A stretch of DNA of 64,000 nt from Bacteroidota bacterium (GTDB lineage Bacteria > Bacteroidota > Bacteroidia > B-17B0 > Aurantibacillaceae): contig JADBXZ010000018.1 of NCBI GenBank assembly GCA_020403265.1, forward strand, positions 37,258 through 101,257, given 5' to 3'. A model generated the notes under the pieces. That model saw only the letters and a list, made by a program, of their open reading frames with translations. It had not been told where the DNA came from and searched no databases. Shown here piece after piece: positions 18,993 through 29,019 of the stretch (positions within the stretch are counted from its first letter, which is position 1; each line of letters starts with the position of its first letter). Made by a program: the position numbers and the translations under genes.

Positions 18993-21296
18993 TTAGTCAG
19001 TTGAACGTTTATTAAAAATTAAATAACCAAAATGAAAAAATACTGAAAATGGAGTTTCGTATTGATCATAATAGTTAACACCTAAACAAATTGGACCAAC
19101 CGGAGTTGTGTAAACAAGACTAGCTGAGCCTATACCATATCGATACAAAAAAGGGCTGCTGTAACGAGATTTACCATTTTCTGTTTTAAGGATAGTATTA
19201 ATTGGCTGAAAGCCATATGCCTCTAATCTAATATCAAAATTTTTAAAAGGTGTAGTAATCAATTTAATACCTGCCGCTAAATATCGATGTGCGCGATACC
19301 TGTCGATAAAAAAGGTTACACTTTCAGGTATAGGATTAAAGGCAGGAGCGGATAATATTGTAGCTTGATAATTATTGAAAAAGGTTTGGGTCGTGTATAC
19401 ACCTTCACCAAATAAACCTATTTTAACTTTTTTGATTGTTCTGATATAATTTTCTACTGTCAATTTAAGTTGTATCCATTCTGGTGTAAACTCATTTTTA
19501 AAAGAGGTTGTATCAACACTTGTGTTTCCAGGGTAATAGCTTTCAAAGCCTTGTAAAATTCTTGCTCTGGCATTTAGCATGAAGCCTTCATTAGCATACA
19601 TTTTCCTGTTTAAAGTATTGATGTTATAATTTGCTTGCGCATACCAACTGTCAAAGTAAGTTTTGTCTACAGTATCTAGCTTTGTAAAAAGATCCGTTTG
19701 ATAGTAGGAGCTACCTTGCTCAAAATAACCACCATGCAAACTAAATTTAGAAATGCTCCCAACCGGTAACCCTAACTTCACCTCAGCATATCTGTCTTCT
19801 TGAATTAAATACGCAGGTTTTAAAAAATCGTAAAATAAAACACTACTGCTAAAATAATCCCACCTGGAATATGAAACGGATGGTTCGATGTAAAAAGGGT
19901 ATTTTCCCGGAAAATCAAATCTAAATTTAGCTAAAGAACTTGAATGCAATTTACCTAAATAACCATTAATGTATGCGCTAAAACCAATCCTGCCTAAGTA
20001 ATTGTATTGGATTGCTGCAAAAGCTTCGCTAATTGGCCGATTAGAAAGTATTGCTCCGGCATCCAAATAAAATGGCTTTTCTTGTTTTCCATTAAGCACG
20101 AGCGTGTGAAACATATTAGTTGTATCTAAAACAGCACTTGGAAAGAGTGTTTTAAACTTATCATCACTTAATAATTTAAAATATCGTGTTTTAAGTTGGT
20201 TTAGCGTAAATGGTTTTTGTTTATAGAACAAGCTCGACTGTATAAACTTCTCTTGCTTTTGATTAAATCCTTTGATAACTAAATTATTGAATAATACATT
20301 TTCGAGTTTGCTCTTTTCGGTAAAACGATTCCTGCGCAGATTATAGTCAACCTTATCTAATTTTCGTTGCGTGTGTTTTTTAATTTCTGAAATTTTTCTT
20401 TTAGTGGCATAGTAACCACTATCAATTAAGCGCTTTGCACCTTCAAAATTTAAAAGAGATACATCGCTCCATGGCTCAATTAAAATACCTTTTTCACCCA
20501 ATGGAGAAAAATTAGCCTTTGTAGTCATCAAATGTCTTAATTGCAGGTATAAATCATCTTCATCAGGTGAACTATTGGCTTCGCCTACATTGCAACCTAT
20601 AACATAGTCTGGATTGAACTCCTTGTTTAAAATTTCTACAGGAAAATTATTATACAAGCCCCCATCAAATAATAATTTTCCATCAACCATAATTGGCCTT
20701 AAATAAAATGGATAACTCATACTGGCTCTTAAAGCTGTTGAGAGGCTGCCTGATCGAAACACAACTGATTGCTTTTCTTCTACATTGGCTGCAACACAAC
20801 GAAACGGAATAAACAAACTATCAAAATTATTGTAATTGTAACTTGAAAATCCTGTGAAATTCTCCATCAGATAATAATCAATAGGAACTGAATTGATGAC
20901 ATTGGTTGGTAAATTTTTTAGGTAAGGCTGTTTAGGATTGAATTTAAAGGTATACCAAGTCGCAAAATCTTCTCGCTTTTTAATTAAATAATCATACTTA
21001 GCAGGCAAATCACCTTTAGTAACATTTCTAAAAAACTCAGCTTTTACAATTCTTTCTATTTGCTGAGGCGTATAACCGCAGGCGTAATAAGCGCCAATCA
21101 ATCCGCCAATAGAGGTTCCGGCAATACAATCTATTGGTATACTATCCTCCTCCAAAGCTTTGATTACGCCAACATGCACTAGTCCGGAAGCTCCTCCACC
21201 ACTTAATACTAATCCAATTTTTTGCGCAGATAATTTTAAGGACAATATGCTCAAAATTAGCAGTAATAAACACATTTTATGTAGGATTTCTCTCAA
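18993..21296 (-). CDS. Patatin-like phospholipase fused to an Omp85-type outer-membrane barrel (type Vd-like)
   Basis: 767 residues: signal peptide (residues 1-24), patatin domain with the glycine-rich oxyanion loop GGGASG (33-38), nucleophile Ser62 in AGTSIGG and the dyad Asp in FDGGLYNNFP. A POTRA-like segment follows (about 330-400), then a barrel ending in YTTPVGPICLGVNYY and FHFGYLIF, which resembles the last strands of BamA-type proteins. The layout matches type Vd (PlpD-like) surface lipases. First gene of a minus-strand run; divergent from the permease gene. Confidence 0.9.
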   Translation of the reverse strand: MREILHKMCLLLLILSILSLKLSAQKIGLVLSGGGASGLVHVGVIKALEEDSIPIDCIAGTSIGGLIGAYYACGYTPQQIERIVKAEFFRNVTKGDLPAKYDYLIKKREDFATWYTFKFNPKQPYLKNLPTNVINSVPIDYYLMENFTGFSSYNYNNFDSLFIPFRCVAANVEEKQSVVFRSGSLSTALRASMSYPFYLRPIMVDGKLLFDGGLYNNFPVEILNKEFNPDYVIGCNVGEANSSPDEDDLYLQLRHLMTTKANFSPLGEKGILIEPWSDVSLLNFEGAKRLIDSGYYATKRKISEIKKHTQRKLDKVDYNLRRNRFTEKSKLENVLFNNLVIKGFNQKQEKFIQSSLFYKQKPFTLNQLKTRYFKLLSDDKFKTLFPSAVLDTTNMFHTLVLNGKQEKPFYLDAGAILSNRPISEAFAAIQYNYLGRIGFSAYINGYLGKLHSSSLAKFRFDFPGKYPFYIEPSVSYSRWDYFSSSVLFYDFLKPAYLIQEDRYAEVKLGLPVGSISKFSLHGGYFEQGSSYYQTDLFTKLDTVDKTYFDSWYAQANYNINTLNRKMYANEGFMLNARARILQGFESYYPGNTSVDTTSFKNEFTPEWIQLKLTVENYIRTIKKVKIGLFGEGVYTTQTFFNNYQATILSAPAFNPIPESVTFFIDRYRAHRYLAAGIKLITTPFKNFDIRLEAYGFQPINTILKTENGKSRYSSPFLYRYGIGSASLVYTTPVGPICLGVNYYDQYETPFSVFFHFGYLIFNKRSTD

Positions 21297-21382
21297 TCGT
21301 CTTTACAAATTTAAACTTTATCTAAATTTAACGGTAATTTGTTTTAATTAATTATATTCGCTCTTGTTTTTGCTGAGTTATA

Positions 21383-22462
21383 GTGATAAAGTTTGTTTTA
21401 CAGAAAATAGGTTATGGTATTGTGGTTCTTTTTGGAGTTATTACTGTTATTTTTTTTCTATTTAATGTACTTCCAGGCGATCCTGCAACTGTTATGCTTG
21501 GCCAACGTGCCAACAAAGAAGCAGTTGAAGCTGTGCACAAGGACTTAGGGATAAATAGGCCCATTATTGAACAATATATTAATTACCTTAACGATCTTTC
21601 CCCTATCTCTTGGCATAAAACCAATGACAAGGATTTTTGGTACTTAAACCCTTCTAAATATAGCTGGTTTCCGTTATTTAAAACAGGCGCACAAAGTACA
21701 ATGGTATTAAAAGTTCCATACCTTAGAAAAAGCTATATCACCAAACGACCTGTATCAGACATTATCATTGATACTTTGCCAGAAACTGCTGTTTTAGCAT
21801 TTAGTTCAATTGTCATTGCTTCATGCATTGGTATATTTTTAGGCATCATTTGTGCTATTAAAAAAAACTCTTGGTTAGATAAATCAGTGTTTGTTTTTGC
21901 AACCACAATAGGCATGAGTGCACCAAGCTACTTAACCGGTTTGATAATTGCTTGGTTATTCGGTTTCATCTTATCGCAGTACACCGGCTTAAATCCTTCA
22001 GGTAGCTTATTTGAAATTGATGATTGGACTGGAGAAGAGGTGATTTCTTTAAAAAACTTAATTCTACCGGCAATTACACTTGGGTTAAGGCCCTTAAGCA
22101 TTGTTATCCAGCTAACCAGAAGTTCCTTATTGGATGTTTTAACGCAAGATTACATTCGTACAGCAAAAGCAAAAGGATTAAGCACAAGAGTGATTATAGT
22201 TAAACACGCTTTAAAAAACGCATTAAACCCTGTAGTGACTGCAATAAGCGGTTGGTTTGCCGGGTTAATGGCAGGCGCAGTTTTTGTTGAGCGTGTGTTT
22301 AGTTGGAAGGGAATTGGATACGAGGTTGTTGAAGCTCTAAGCAAAAACGACTTACCAATTGTAATGGGCGCAACATTAATTTTTGCTACAATATTTGTTA
22401 TCATTAACATCATTGTTGATATCGTTTATGGAATTTTAGATCCACGTGTAAGATTTAAATAA
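21383..22462 (+). CDS. ABC transporter permease, DppB/OppB family
   Basis: 359 residues. An N-terminal helix with VIFFLFNVLPGDPA, a long insertion before the second helix that is usual in Bacteroidota homologues, then five further helices and the EAA-type motif DYIRTAKAKGLSTR that contacts the ATPase. It would form part of an inner-membrane peptide or nickel importer or a lipid-related exporter, but no partner permease, ATPase or binding protein is adjacent. Start is GTG at 21383. tpiA follows one base after the stop. Confidence 0.9.
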   Translation: MIKFVLQKIGYGIVVLFGVITVIFFLFNVLPGDPATVMLGQRANKEAVEAVHKDLGINRPIIEQYINYLNDLSPISWHKTNDKDFWYLNPSKYSWFPLFKTGAQSTMVLKVPYLRKSYITKRPVSDIIIDTLPETAVLAFSSIVIASCIGIFLGIICAIKKNSWLDKSVFVFATTIGMSAPSYLTGLIIAWLFGFILSQYTGLNPSGSLFEIDDWTGEEVISLKNLILPAITLGLRPLSIVIQLTRSSLLDVLTQDYIRTAKAKGLSTRVIIVKHALKNALNPVVTAISGWFAGLMAGAVFVERVFSWKGIGYEVVEALSKNDLPIVMGATLIFATIFVIINIIVDIVYGILDPRVRFK

Positions 22463-22463
22463 C

Positions 22464-23219
22464 ATGAGAAAGAAAATTATTGCTGGAAATTGGAAAATGA
22501 ACTTATCCTTAAATGAGGCAAATGAGTTGCATGAAGCTATTGAAAAATTAAACTCCTCAGACAATCAACTTGTTAAGATTATATTCCCGCCCTTTGTTTA
22601 TTTAGATCGTTTTATTCAGAAGAAAGGTCATTTTAATGTTGGTGCACAAAACGTTAGTCAATTTTCGAATGGTGCTTATACCGGAGAAATAAGCGCAAAT
22701 ATGCTTAAGTCTATTGGCTGTCAATACGTTTTAATTGGCCATAGCGAAAGAAGAGAATACTTTAATGAAGGCGACAACATTTTATCGCTTAAAGTTAAGC
22801 AGGCTCTTCAAAATTCACTCAAAATAATTTATTGCATTGGCGAAACTAAGGATCAAAGGCAAAATGACGATTTTTTATCTATTCTATCCAACCAACTGAA
22901 TTTATTAACAGAAAGTTTAGAAATAAATGATTTTGAAAACATTAGCATTGCATATGAACCCGTTTGGGCCATTGGTACAGGCTTGACAGCCAGCCCCGAT
23001 CAGGTTGAAGAAGTTCACGCATCACTAAGGATAGCACTTGAAAAAATGACAAATAAAACGACTGCCCTAAACACGTCAATAATTTACGGAGGCAGCTGCA
23101 ATACAACTAATGCCGAATCGTTGTTTTCTTGCCCAAATGTTGATGGGGGGTTAATTGGTGGCGCTAGTCTCAAAGCAAAGGATTTTCTTGAAATCATTGC
23201 TTTATTAAACAATTCTTGA
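22464..23219 (+). CDS. tpiA: Triosephosphate isomerase
   Basis: Interconverts glyceraldehyde-3-phosphate and dihydroxyacetone phosphate. 251 residues, normal length. The substrate Lys in GNWKMN, catalytic His in GHSERREYF, catalytic Glu in AYEPVWAIGTG and the phosphate-binding loops GGSC and VDGGLIGGASL are all present. It starts 1 base after the permease stop, so the two are probably co-transcribed. Confidence 0.98.
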   Translation: MRKKIIAGNWKMNLSLNEANELHEAIEKLNSSDNQLVKIIFPPFVYLDRFIQKKGHFNVGAQNVSQFSNGAYTGEISANMLKSIGCQYVLIGHSERREYFNEGDNILSLKVKQALQNSLKIIYCIGETKDQRQNDDFLSILSNQLNLLTESLEINDFENISIAYEPVWAIGTGLTASPDQVEEVHASLRIALEKMTNKTTALNTSIIYGGSCNTTNAESLFSCPNVDGGLIGGASLKAKDFLEIIALLNNS

Positions 23220-23318
23220 TAATTAGTAATTACCTGCGTTCAATTAACTTCTTTTAGGTGAAGTGTTTAATCATTTGGAATTTAAAATTAAAGTATTATT
23301 TTAGCCTTTTATTTGACA

Positions 23319-23987
23319 TTGAATAAATTAACTTACATAGGTCTTTGTGTTTTTTTACTCTTTAACTTCTCTTGCAAAAATGTTGGGTTAGGAAATAAAA
23401 ATGAAGGCGAAATTATTTTTGACACCAAAGGTGTTGATGAAACTCATCCCCTTTATGGCTTGGCACCGAGTTCAGCCACTTTAAAATTTAAAGAAGATAA
23501 ATTTGTGATTGAAATGAGTACAATGGGTATGTTTAATACTGCTATCATTGGCGATAATCAGACAAAAACACTAAGTCAAACTGTCAAGTTTATGGATATA
23601 AATCAAGCTTGTATAGAAACAGAAAAAGAAATACTTGAGAATAACAACAGCTACCAATTAAAAATTGAAGAAACAAAAGAAACTAAAAAAATTGCAGGTA
23701 TAAAATGTTACAAACTGAAGGTTACGAAAGTTAGTGAGCCAAATGTGAGTTTTGATGCCTGGTATACAAAAGAATTAGGCAAGGAAGATTGCAATGCTTT
23801 AACGCCATACAATCAGGTTAAAGGAATGTTGTTAGATTATAGAATTAAAAAAATGGGGTTAGAAATGCATTTTTCAGCAAAAAAAATTAACAACATTGAA
23901 ATTGACGATAATGTATTTGAAATTCCTGATAAAATGAAAATTGTAAGTGGGGCGGATATGAAAAGGTTTTTTGATAATTTGCAGTAA
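23319..23987 (+). CDS. Lipoprotein related to the 24116-24823 protein (DUF4412-like)
   Basis: About 222 residues. A lipobox (LLFNFSC) ends the signal peptide. There is no ATG; the TTG at 23319 gives the natural lipoprotein start MNKLTYIG, and another TTG at 23313 is possible. The body has the pattern KFVIEMSTMGMF, KKIAGIKCYKLKV and AWYTKELG that is shared with the next gene, suggesting tandem duplication and divergence. The domain resembles DUF4412, periplasmic or surface beta-rich proteins of unknown role. Confidence 0.75.
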   Translation: MNKLTYIGLCVFLLFNFSCKNVGLGNKNEGEIIFDTKGVDETHPLYGLAPSSATLKFKEDKFVIEMSTMGMFNTAIIGDNQTKTLSQTVKFMDINQACIETEKEILENNNSYQLKIEETKETKKIAGIKCYKLKVTKVSEPNVSFDAWYTKELGKEDCNALTPYNQVKGMLLDYRIKKMGLEMHFSAKKINNIEIDDNVFEIPDKMKIVSGADMKRFFDNLQ

Positions 23988-24085
23988 AACATTACTTAAT
24001 TTCTTAATTTAATCTACAACTAATCAAAAATAGCATCTCAACAGGGTTTATGTTATTTTAACAAAATCGGCTGATTATTTGGCAT

Positions 24086-24093
24086 TATATTTG
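24086..24093 (+). promoter_or_regulatory. Candidate -7 box (TATATTTG) for the 24116 gene
   Basis: TATATTTG matches TAnnTTTG exactly and ends 22 bases before the ATG at 24116. No convincing -33 TTG is seen, so this is tentative. Confidence 0.4.
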
Positions 24094-24115
24094 ACTTTAC
24101 AATATAAAAACTAAA

Positions 24116-24823
24116 ATGAAAACAATCATCACACTTGCATCTTTGGCTATAAGCTCCTTTGCTATCGCTCAAGATAATTACACAATTAAATCTGCTGTTT
24201 CTGTTGAAGGCTTGCCAGCTGATCAAGCAGCATTTGGCGAAATGGAGTCAACCACCTACATCAAAGGAGATAAAATGAAAATGGAACTATCTAGTATGAT
24301 GTATAACATGACTGTTGCTAACGATGGCGAAAAAACATTTATGCTACAAGAAGTTATGGGTGAAAAATCAGGGTTTTACATGACCAAAGCTGAGTCTGAA
24401 GCTGAAGAAAAAGAAGCTGCCGCTAAAGAGGATAAAAATAAACCTAAACCTAAAATAGTTGTAACAACTGACAAAAAAATGATTGCCGGTTTCGAAGCAA
24501 CCAAAGCATTTGTTTACAATACAAAAAAAGATGGAAAACAAGACACAGCCATTGTTTGGTTCACTGATAAAATTAAAAAACCATCAACTAAAAGTGGCAG
24601 AGGAATGGGACCAAACTTAGAAGGTTTAACCGGATTTCCGCTTGAAACGACATATAAGCAAAACCAAATGGGTATGTCAATGACTGTTACAAACAAAGCC
24701 AATGAGGTACTTACAACGGCAATTGACGATAAAACATTTGCAGTTGACACGGCAGGTTACAAAGTAACCAACTACAAAGTATTTAAAGAAAAAATGAAAA
24801 GTGCCCAAGGAGGTCCAAAATAA
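24116..24823 (+). CDS. Secreted DUF4412-like protein
   Basis: 235 residues with a signal peptide (cleavage likely after SSFAIAQ). Methionine-rich beta segments (KGDKMKMELSSMMYNM) are followed by a Lys/Glu-rich linker and the conserved KKMIAGFEATKAFVY and AIVWFTDKI motifs, parallel to the upstream lipoprotein. Function unknown. The stop is followed by one base and then the target duplication of an IS1380-type element, so its original terminator now lies 1.4 kb away at 26247. Confidence 0.8.
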   Translation: MKTIITLASLAISSFAIAQDNYTIKSAVSVEGLPADQAAFGEMESTTYIKGDKMKMELSSMMYNMTVANDGEKTFMLQEVMGEKSGFYMTKAESEAEEKEAAAKEDKNKPKPKIVVTTDKKMIAGFEATKAFVYNTKKDGKQDTAIVWFTDKIKKPSTKSGRGMGPNLEGLTGFPLETTYKQNQMGMSMTVTNKANEVLTTAIDDKTFAVDTAGYKVTNYKVFKEKMKSAQGGPK

Positions 24824-24829
24824 ATTCAA

Positions 24830-24846
24830 CCCAGATTATGCATTAG
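24830..24846 (+). repeat. Left terminal inverted repeat of the IS1380-type element
   Basis: CCCAGATTATGCATTAG. It differs from the right end at one position. The transposase stop codon lies inside it. Confidence 0.9.
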
Positions 24847-26149
24847 AAAAAACATAAGGTGCTGTATTTTTAGGCAGAGTATCAAAAAGAGCATCTAACC
24901 ATCTTCGTTTTTCACCTGTTGCACTTATTTTTAGGGTCGTTATTCTGGCATGTTTAGTAATCCAAGCTCCTAATGCAAAGCATTTAAAACGTAAAGTACT
25001 CAAAGTGGCTTGTGACTTGCTTTTTAGCAACACTTGACGGAACAATGCCATTAGATTATACGCCATTAAAATGCTTCTAAATGCAGCCTCAGTTCCCCAA
25101 AAATTGTTTGAACAAAATGTTTCTAATCCAAAATCATATTTCAACTCTTTGATTCTGTTTTCAGCATCGCCTCTTTGTTTATACATCTCCCAAATTTGCT
25201 CAGCTGGTAAATCTAAGTTTGTTACATAAACACTATAACGATAGTTTCGTATTTGGTCGTCAAACAATAATAATTTGCCGGTTGCTTTTTTTAGTTTAGT
25301 ACTATTTTTTCTCACAGCAACCATTCGTCGTGGGGTTTTCCAATCAGTTGATTGATACATAAACTCACACATCTCAATTCCATCTTTTATACTTATCCAA
25401 TTGGTTAAACTTCGCAGTTCTTTTTTTATGGTTGTATAAAATTTTACGGCTACCACATAGTTAAGTTTTTTTGTTTCTAGTTCACGCAAAAAATCATGAC
25501 TATAAAAACCACTGTCGCAACGCACTAAGCCTACTTTTTTATTGCTTAATATGTCTAAGGTTTCTGCTAAAAATAATTTCGCACTACTTGTTGCTCCTGT
25601 ATTTCCTTGTCGCATCCAAGCATTGGCAATCATGCGAACCTCCGGTATAAAGGCCATTAAGGGATGATGAGAATTTCGACCGGGTTTCTTTGAGTTATAC
25701 CCTTTCTTTGCGCCTTGTTGCTCGCCATAGCGTGTAATAACGGTGCTATCTAAATCTAAGGTTACATTATTAAACTGTATTTGATTAAAAAACCAATGAA
25801 ATAATGGAACAAATGTTTCGGTATTTCTTTTCCAATCAAACTTATTAAAAAAACGACTGTAGGTGCTTTGTGATGGTGTTTGTTTCCAGTCAAAGATTTG
25901 TTTGAGAACATAATCATAGCGCAAATAAGCAGAGTGGCTAAATCTTCCTGCGCCTATCCATATACTTGTCCAAAAACATTCTAATATCTGTGTTGGTTCA
26001 TAGCCTCTATTAGAACCCTTATCAGGTAAAGGTAGATTGCTTAATTCTTCTTTTATTTTGCTCGCATCTAGCAAGTCTTTCATTAGTTTCATACCTCCCC
26101 AAGCTGTTACTTGGTGGTCGCTAAATTCAATTGTATCTATTACACCCAT
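24836..26149 (-). CDS. IS1380-family transposase
   Basis: 437-residue DDE transposase. The first acidic residue is in LDLDSTVITRYG, the second in VRCDSGFYS, and the Glu in YKQRGDAENRIKELKYDFG, the usual IS1380 signature. No frameshift or internal stop. It fills nearly the whole element. Confidence 0.95.
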   Translation of the reverse strand: MGVIDTIEFSDHQVTAWGGMKLMKDLLDASKIKEELSNLPLPDKGSNRGYEPTQILECFWTSIWIGAGRFSHSAYLRYDYVLKQIFDWKQTPSQSTYSRFFNKFDWKRNTETFVPLFHWFFNQIQFNNVTLDLDSTVITRYGEQQGAKKGYNSKKPGRNSHHPLMAFIPEVRMIANAWMRQGNTGATSSAKLFLAETLDILSNKKVGLVRCDSGFYSHDFLRELETKKLNYVVAVKFYTTIKKELRSLTNWISIKDGIEMCEFMYQSTDWKTPRRMVAVRKNSTKLKKATGKLLLFDDQIRNYRYSVYVTNLDLPAEQIWEMYKQRGDAENRIKELKYDFGLETFCSNNFWGTEAAFRSILMAYNLMALFRQVLLKSKSQATLSTLRFKCFALGAWITKHARITTLKISATGEKRRWLDALFDTLPKNTAPYVFSNA

Positions 26150-26213
26150 ATGGTGAAAATTTTAATTCATCCAAAGTTCCATATTTATTAAGAATTATGG
26201 AAATTATTAAATC

Positions 26214-26230
26214 CTAATGCATAATTTGGG
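26214..26230 (-). repeat. Right terminal inverted repeat of the IS1380-type element
   Basis: On the minus strand this reads CCCAAATTATGCATTAG, matching the left end except for one base. Confidence 0.9.
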
Positions 26231-26246
26231 TTCAAGTTATAAAATA

Positions 26247-26272
26247 AAAAAAGCCGCTTCTGCGGCTTTTTT
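26247..26272. terminator. Bidirectional intrinsic terminator
   Basis: GCCGC and GCGGC around a TTCT loop, extended by six A-T pairs, with A- and T-tracts on the two sides so that it can work in either direction. It serves parC (stop at 26290, minus strand) and was probably also the terminator of the 24116 gene before the IS inserted. Confidence 0.85.
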
Positions 26273-26289
26273 CATATTATTAATTTACA

Positions 26290-28932
26290 TCAAAAATCAA
26301 ACGTAATTTGCCCATCGCCATCCAATAAATCTTTATTGTTTAATTTTTCCATGGCACGTCTGTGCAATTCCATTGGTGATAAACCGGTTCGCTCTTCATC
26401 GTCTTTTAAAAAGGCTCTGGCAGCTTTAATTTCCTCGGGTTCCTTTAAATTAATCTCCTTTACCTTGTAACTGCTTAATTTTTTTCCTTTTGCCTTTAAG
26501 TTAATCAAAGGACTAAACTCTGCAAGATTAATTGTTTCATCCGGTAATTGAACCCCTTTTTCTTTCGAAAATTTAACCTCAATAACCGGGTTAATCTGAA
26601 CTGTGATTAATTCTATCCTACTTGCTTCATCCTCAGTAACAATTAATGTTTTTGTGGTAAGATTTTCGGGCTCGAAACGTTTTGTAAAATAACATTTACT
26701 TATGCCGTCGTAATAAATGCATGAGATGATTTGGTGTGGTATGAACTTTTCAATTAAAATAATATCCTCATCAAAATGATTTAATAAATCATAATTATAA
26801 AGTCGGTAAAATCCTTTTGCTGTTATGGTTAAAATTTTATCCTCTCCACTAAACTTACCTAAGTAGGTTCCACGTTCCTCTTTATTAAGGCGATGCGTAT
26901 TTTCATCAAACCAATAATCTTCTCCTGCTAATGTTGAAACGCCTTTCTCCTTTAAGGACACTTTATTAACCGTGTATTTTGTTACAATATTACCAACGGC
27001 GGTACGAGCCTTTATTTCCATCTCGTTAAAATCAACATCTAGTTCAAGTTTCCTTAATCCTGTAACTTGTCTGAGATGAACAATAACCTTATCTGTTTCT
27101 GCATTTGGATTAGCAGTAAACCAATACACGAAGCTATCTTTTGTTCCCTTGGTTAAATCGTACTCCTTGTCTCTTGTTACACCAACCACATTAAACCGCT
27201 TCATAAAGGTGATTCCTTTTGGTCCGTCGCGATATATCATGTTATAAGTAGTACGCTCATCGTTCTTTTTGAATATTGCAACGTGGATGATATCTTTACC
27301 TACAAAAACTTTATCTGCAACTTTAAACACCTTCATTTTACCTTCTTTGGTAAAAGCAATAATATCATCTATATCACTACATTCAAATAAAAACTCATCT
27401 TTCTTTAAACTTGTGCCAATAAAGCCTTCTGATTTGTTGTAATAAAGCTTTTCATTAGCTAAAACAACTTGCGTAGCAATAATTGTTTCGAGTTGTTTTG
27501 TTTCGGTTTTACGTTCCTTTCCTTCGCCGTATTTTTTCTTCAAATTTTTAAAATACTCAATCGCAAAGTCAGTTAAGTTTTCTAAATGATTTTTTACCTC
27601 CGCTATTCTAGCATCCAATTCTTTCATTACCTCTTCAGCTTTGATGCTGTCAAATCTGGTAATTCTAATCATTGGAATTTGTGTTAAACGTTGTAAATCA
27701 TCATCATTAATGTCTCTAAGCAATTTTTTCTTGAACGACTTAAAACGCTCATACAAATACTCAAACAAGGTTTCTTTAGAAGTGTACTTTTTAAAATCAA
27801 TGTACATTTCTTCTTTAATAAATATTTTTTCGAGCGATGAAAAGTGCCATTTTTCTTCTAATTCAAATTTCTCAATCTCCAGCTCCCTTTTAAGCAGATT
27901 CAGCGTATTGTGTGTGGAAATTTTTAATATTTCACTTACACCAATAAATTTTGGCTTTTCATTTTCAATGATACATGCATTCGGTGAAATGCTCATTTCA
28001 CAATTGGTGAACGCATATAAGGCATCTATCGTTTTATCAGGACTGATACCAGGCTGAAGGTGAATTAAAATTTCAACATTCTCACTCGTGTTGTCTTCAA
28101 CTTTTTTAATTTTAATTTTTCCTTTATCGTTTGCTGCAAGTATGCTATCAATCAAAGAACCGGTAGTGGTGCCAAAAGGTATTTCAGAAATCACCAATGC
28201 TTTTGCATTTAGTTCCTTTATTCTAGCCCTTATCTTTATTTTACCGCCGCGCAATCCATCCTTGTAATCACTGCAATCTGCAATTCCACCTGTTTGAAAG
28301 TCTGGATAAATACTAACTTTTTTCCCTTTTAAAATTTGAATAGAAGCATCAATTAATTCATTAAAATTATGTGGTAAAATTTTGCATGCTAAGCCAACGG
28401 CAATTCCTTCAACACCTTGTGCAAGTAATAATGGAAATTTCACCGGTAGTGTAATTGGCTCTTTATTTCTTCCGTCATAACTTTGTCCCCAGTTGGTTGT
28501 TTTTGGGTTAAATAATATGTCTTTTGCAAGCTTACTTAATCTTGCTTCAATATAACGTGGAGCAGCGGCGCTATCACCTGTTAAAATATTACCCCAGTTA
28601 CCTTGGCAGTCGATTAATAGATCTTTTTGCCCAATTGATACTAATGCATCACCAATACTGGCGTCTCCATGCGGATGGTACTTCATCGTATTACCAATTA
28701 AATTGGCAACTTTATTGTAACGCCCATCTTCCAACTCCCACATACTATGTAAAATCCTTCTCTGTACCGGTTTAAGACCATCTTCCATGGCTGGCACAGC
28801 GCGCTCTAAAATTACATAACTGGCATAATCAATAAACCAATTCTTAAACATCCCACTTACATGGGTTATATTATCCACGTCTCTATGGTCGTTTTCTCCA
28901 TCAAATCCTTCAAAAAGTATATTATTGTCCAT
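26290..28932 (-). CDS. parC: Topoisomerase IV / gyrase-type subunit A
   Basis: 880 residues. Type IIA breakage-reunion subunit with the catalytic Tyr127 in APRYIEAR and the quinolone-region segment HPHGDASIGDALVS. The C-terminal part is a degenerate beta-pinwheel without a clear GyrA box, which together with the length favours ParC over GyrA. The partner parE is not adjacent. Ends just before a bidirectional terminator. Confidence 0.9.
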   Translation of the reverse strand: MDNNILFEGFDGENDHRDVDNITHVSGMFKNWFIDYASYVILERAVPAMEDGLKPVQRRILHSMWELEDGRYNKVANLIGNTMKYHPHGDASIGDALVSIGQKDLLIDCQGNWGNILTGDSAAAPRYIEARLSKLAKDILFNPKTTNWGQSYDGRNKEPITLPVKFPLLLAQGVEGIAVGLACKILPHNFNELIDASIQILKGKKVSIYPDFQTGGIADCSDYKDGLRGGKIKIRARIKELNAKALVISEIPFGTTTGSLIDSILAANDKGKIKIKKVEDNTSENVEILIHLQPGISPDKTIDALYAFTNCEMSISPNACIIENEKPKFIGVSEILKISTHNTLNLLKRELEIEKFELEEKWHFSSLEKIFIKEEMYIDFKKYTSKETLFEYLYERFKSFKKKLLRDINDDDLQRLTQIPMIRITRFDSIKAEEVMKELDARIAEVKNHLENLTDFAIEYFKNLKKKYGEGKERKTETKQLETIIATQVVLANEKLYYNKSEGFIGTSLKKDEFLFECSDIDDIIAFTKEGKMKVFKVADKVFVGKDIIHVAIFKKNDERTTYNMIYRDGPKGITFMKRFNVVGVTRDKEYDLTKGTKDSFVYWFTANPNAETDKVIVHLRQVTGLRKLELDVDFNEMEIKARTAVGNIVTKYTVNKVSLKEKGVSTLAGEDYWFDENTHRLNKEERGTYLGKFSGEDKILTITAKGFYRLYNYDLLNHFDEDIILIEKFIPHQIISCIYYDGISKCYFTKRFEPENLTTKTLIVTEDEASRIELITVQINPVIEVKFSKEKGVQLPDETINLAEFSPLINLKAKGKKLSSYKVKEINLKEPEEIKAARAFLKDDEERTGLSPMELHRRAMEKLNNKDLLDGDGQITFDF

Positions 28933-29019
28933 ATTATTCTACAGACTGCAAATATAAGGCTGTCGTACTGAATTAAAGGTAAACGGAGGCGATTTTTTAA
29001 AGGAAATGTTAACAAAAAC

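Larger units (their letters stand above)
24830..26230 (-). mobile_element. Complete IS1380-family insertion sequence, 1401 bp
   Basis: Bounded by 17-bp terminal inverted repeats (16 of 17 match) and flanked by a 5-bp direct duplication TTCAA at 24825-24829 and 26231-26235. It encodes a single full-length transposase on the minus strand. The insertion point lies just after the stop of the upstream gene and before that gene's terminator. Intact ends and an open transposase frame suggest a recent and potentially active copy. Confidence 0.93.
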
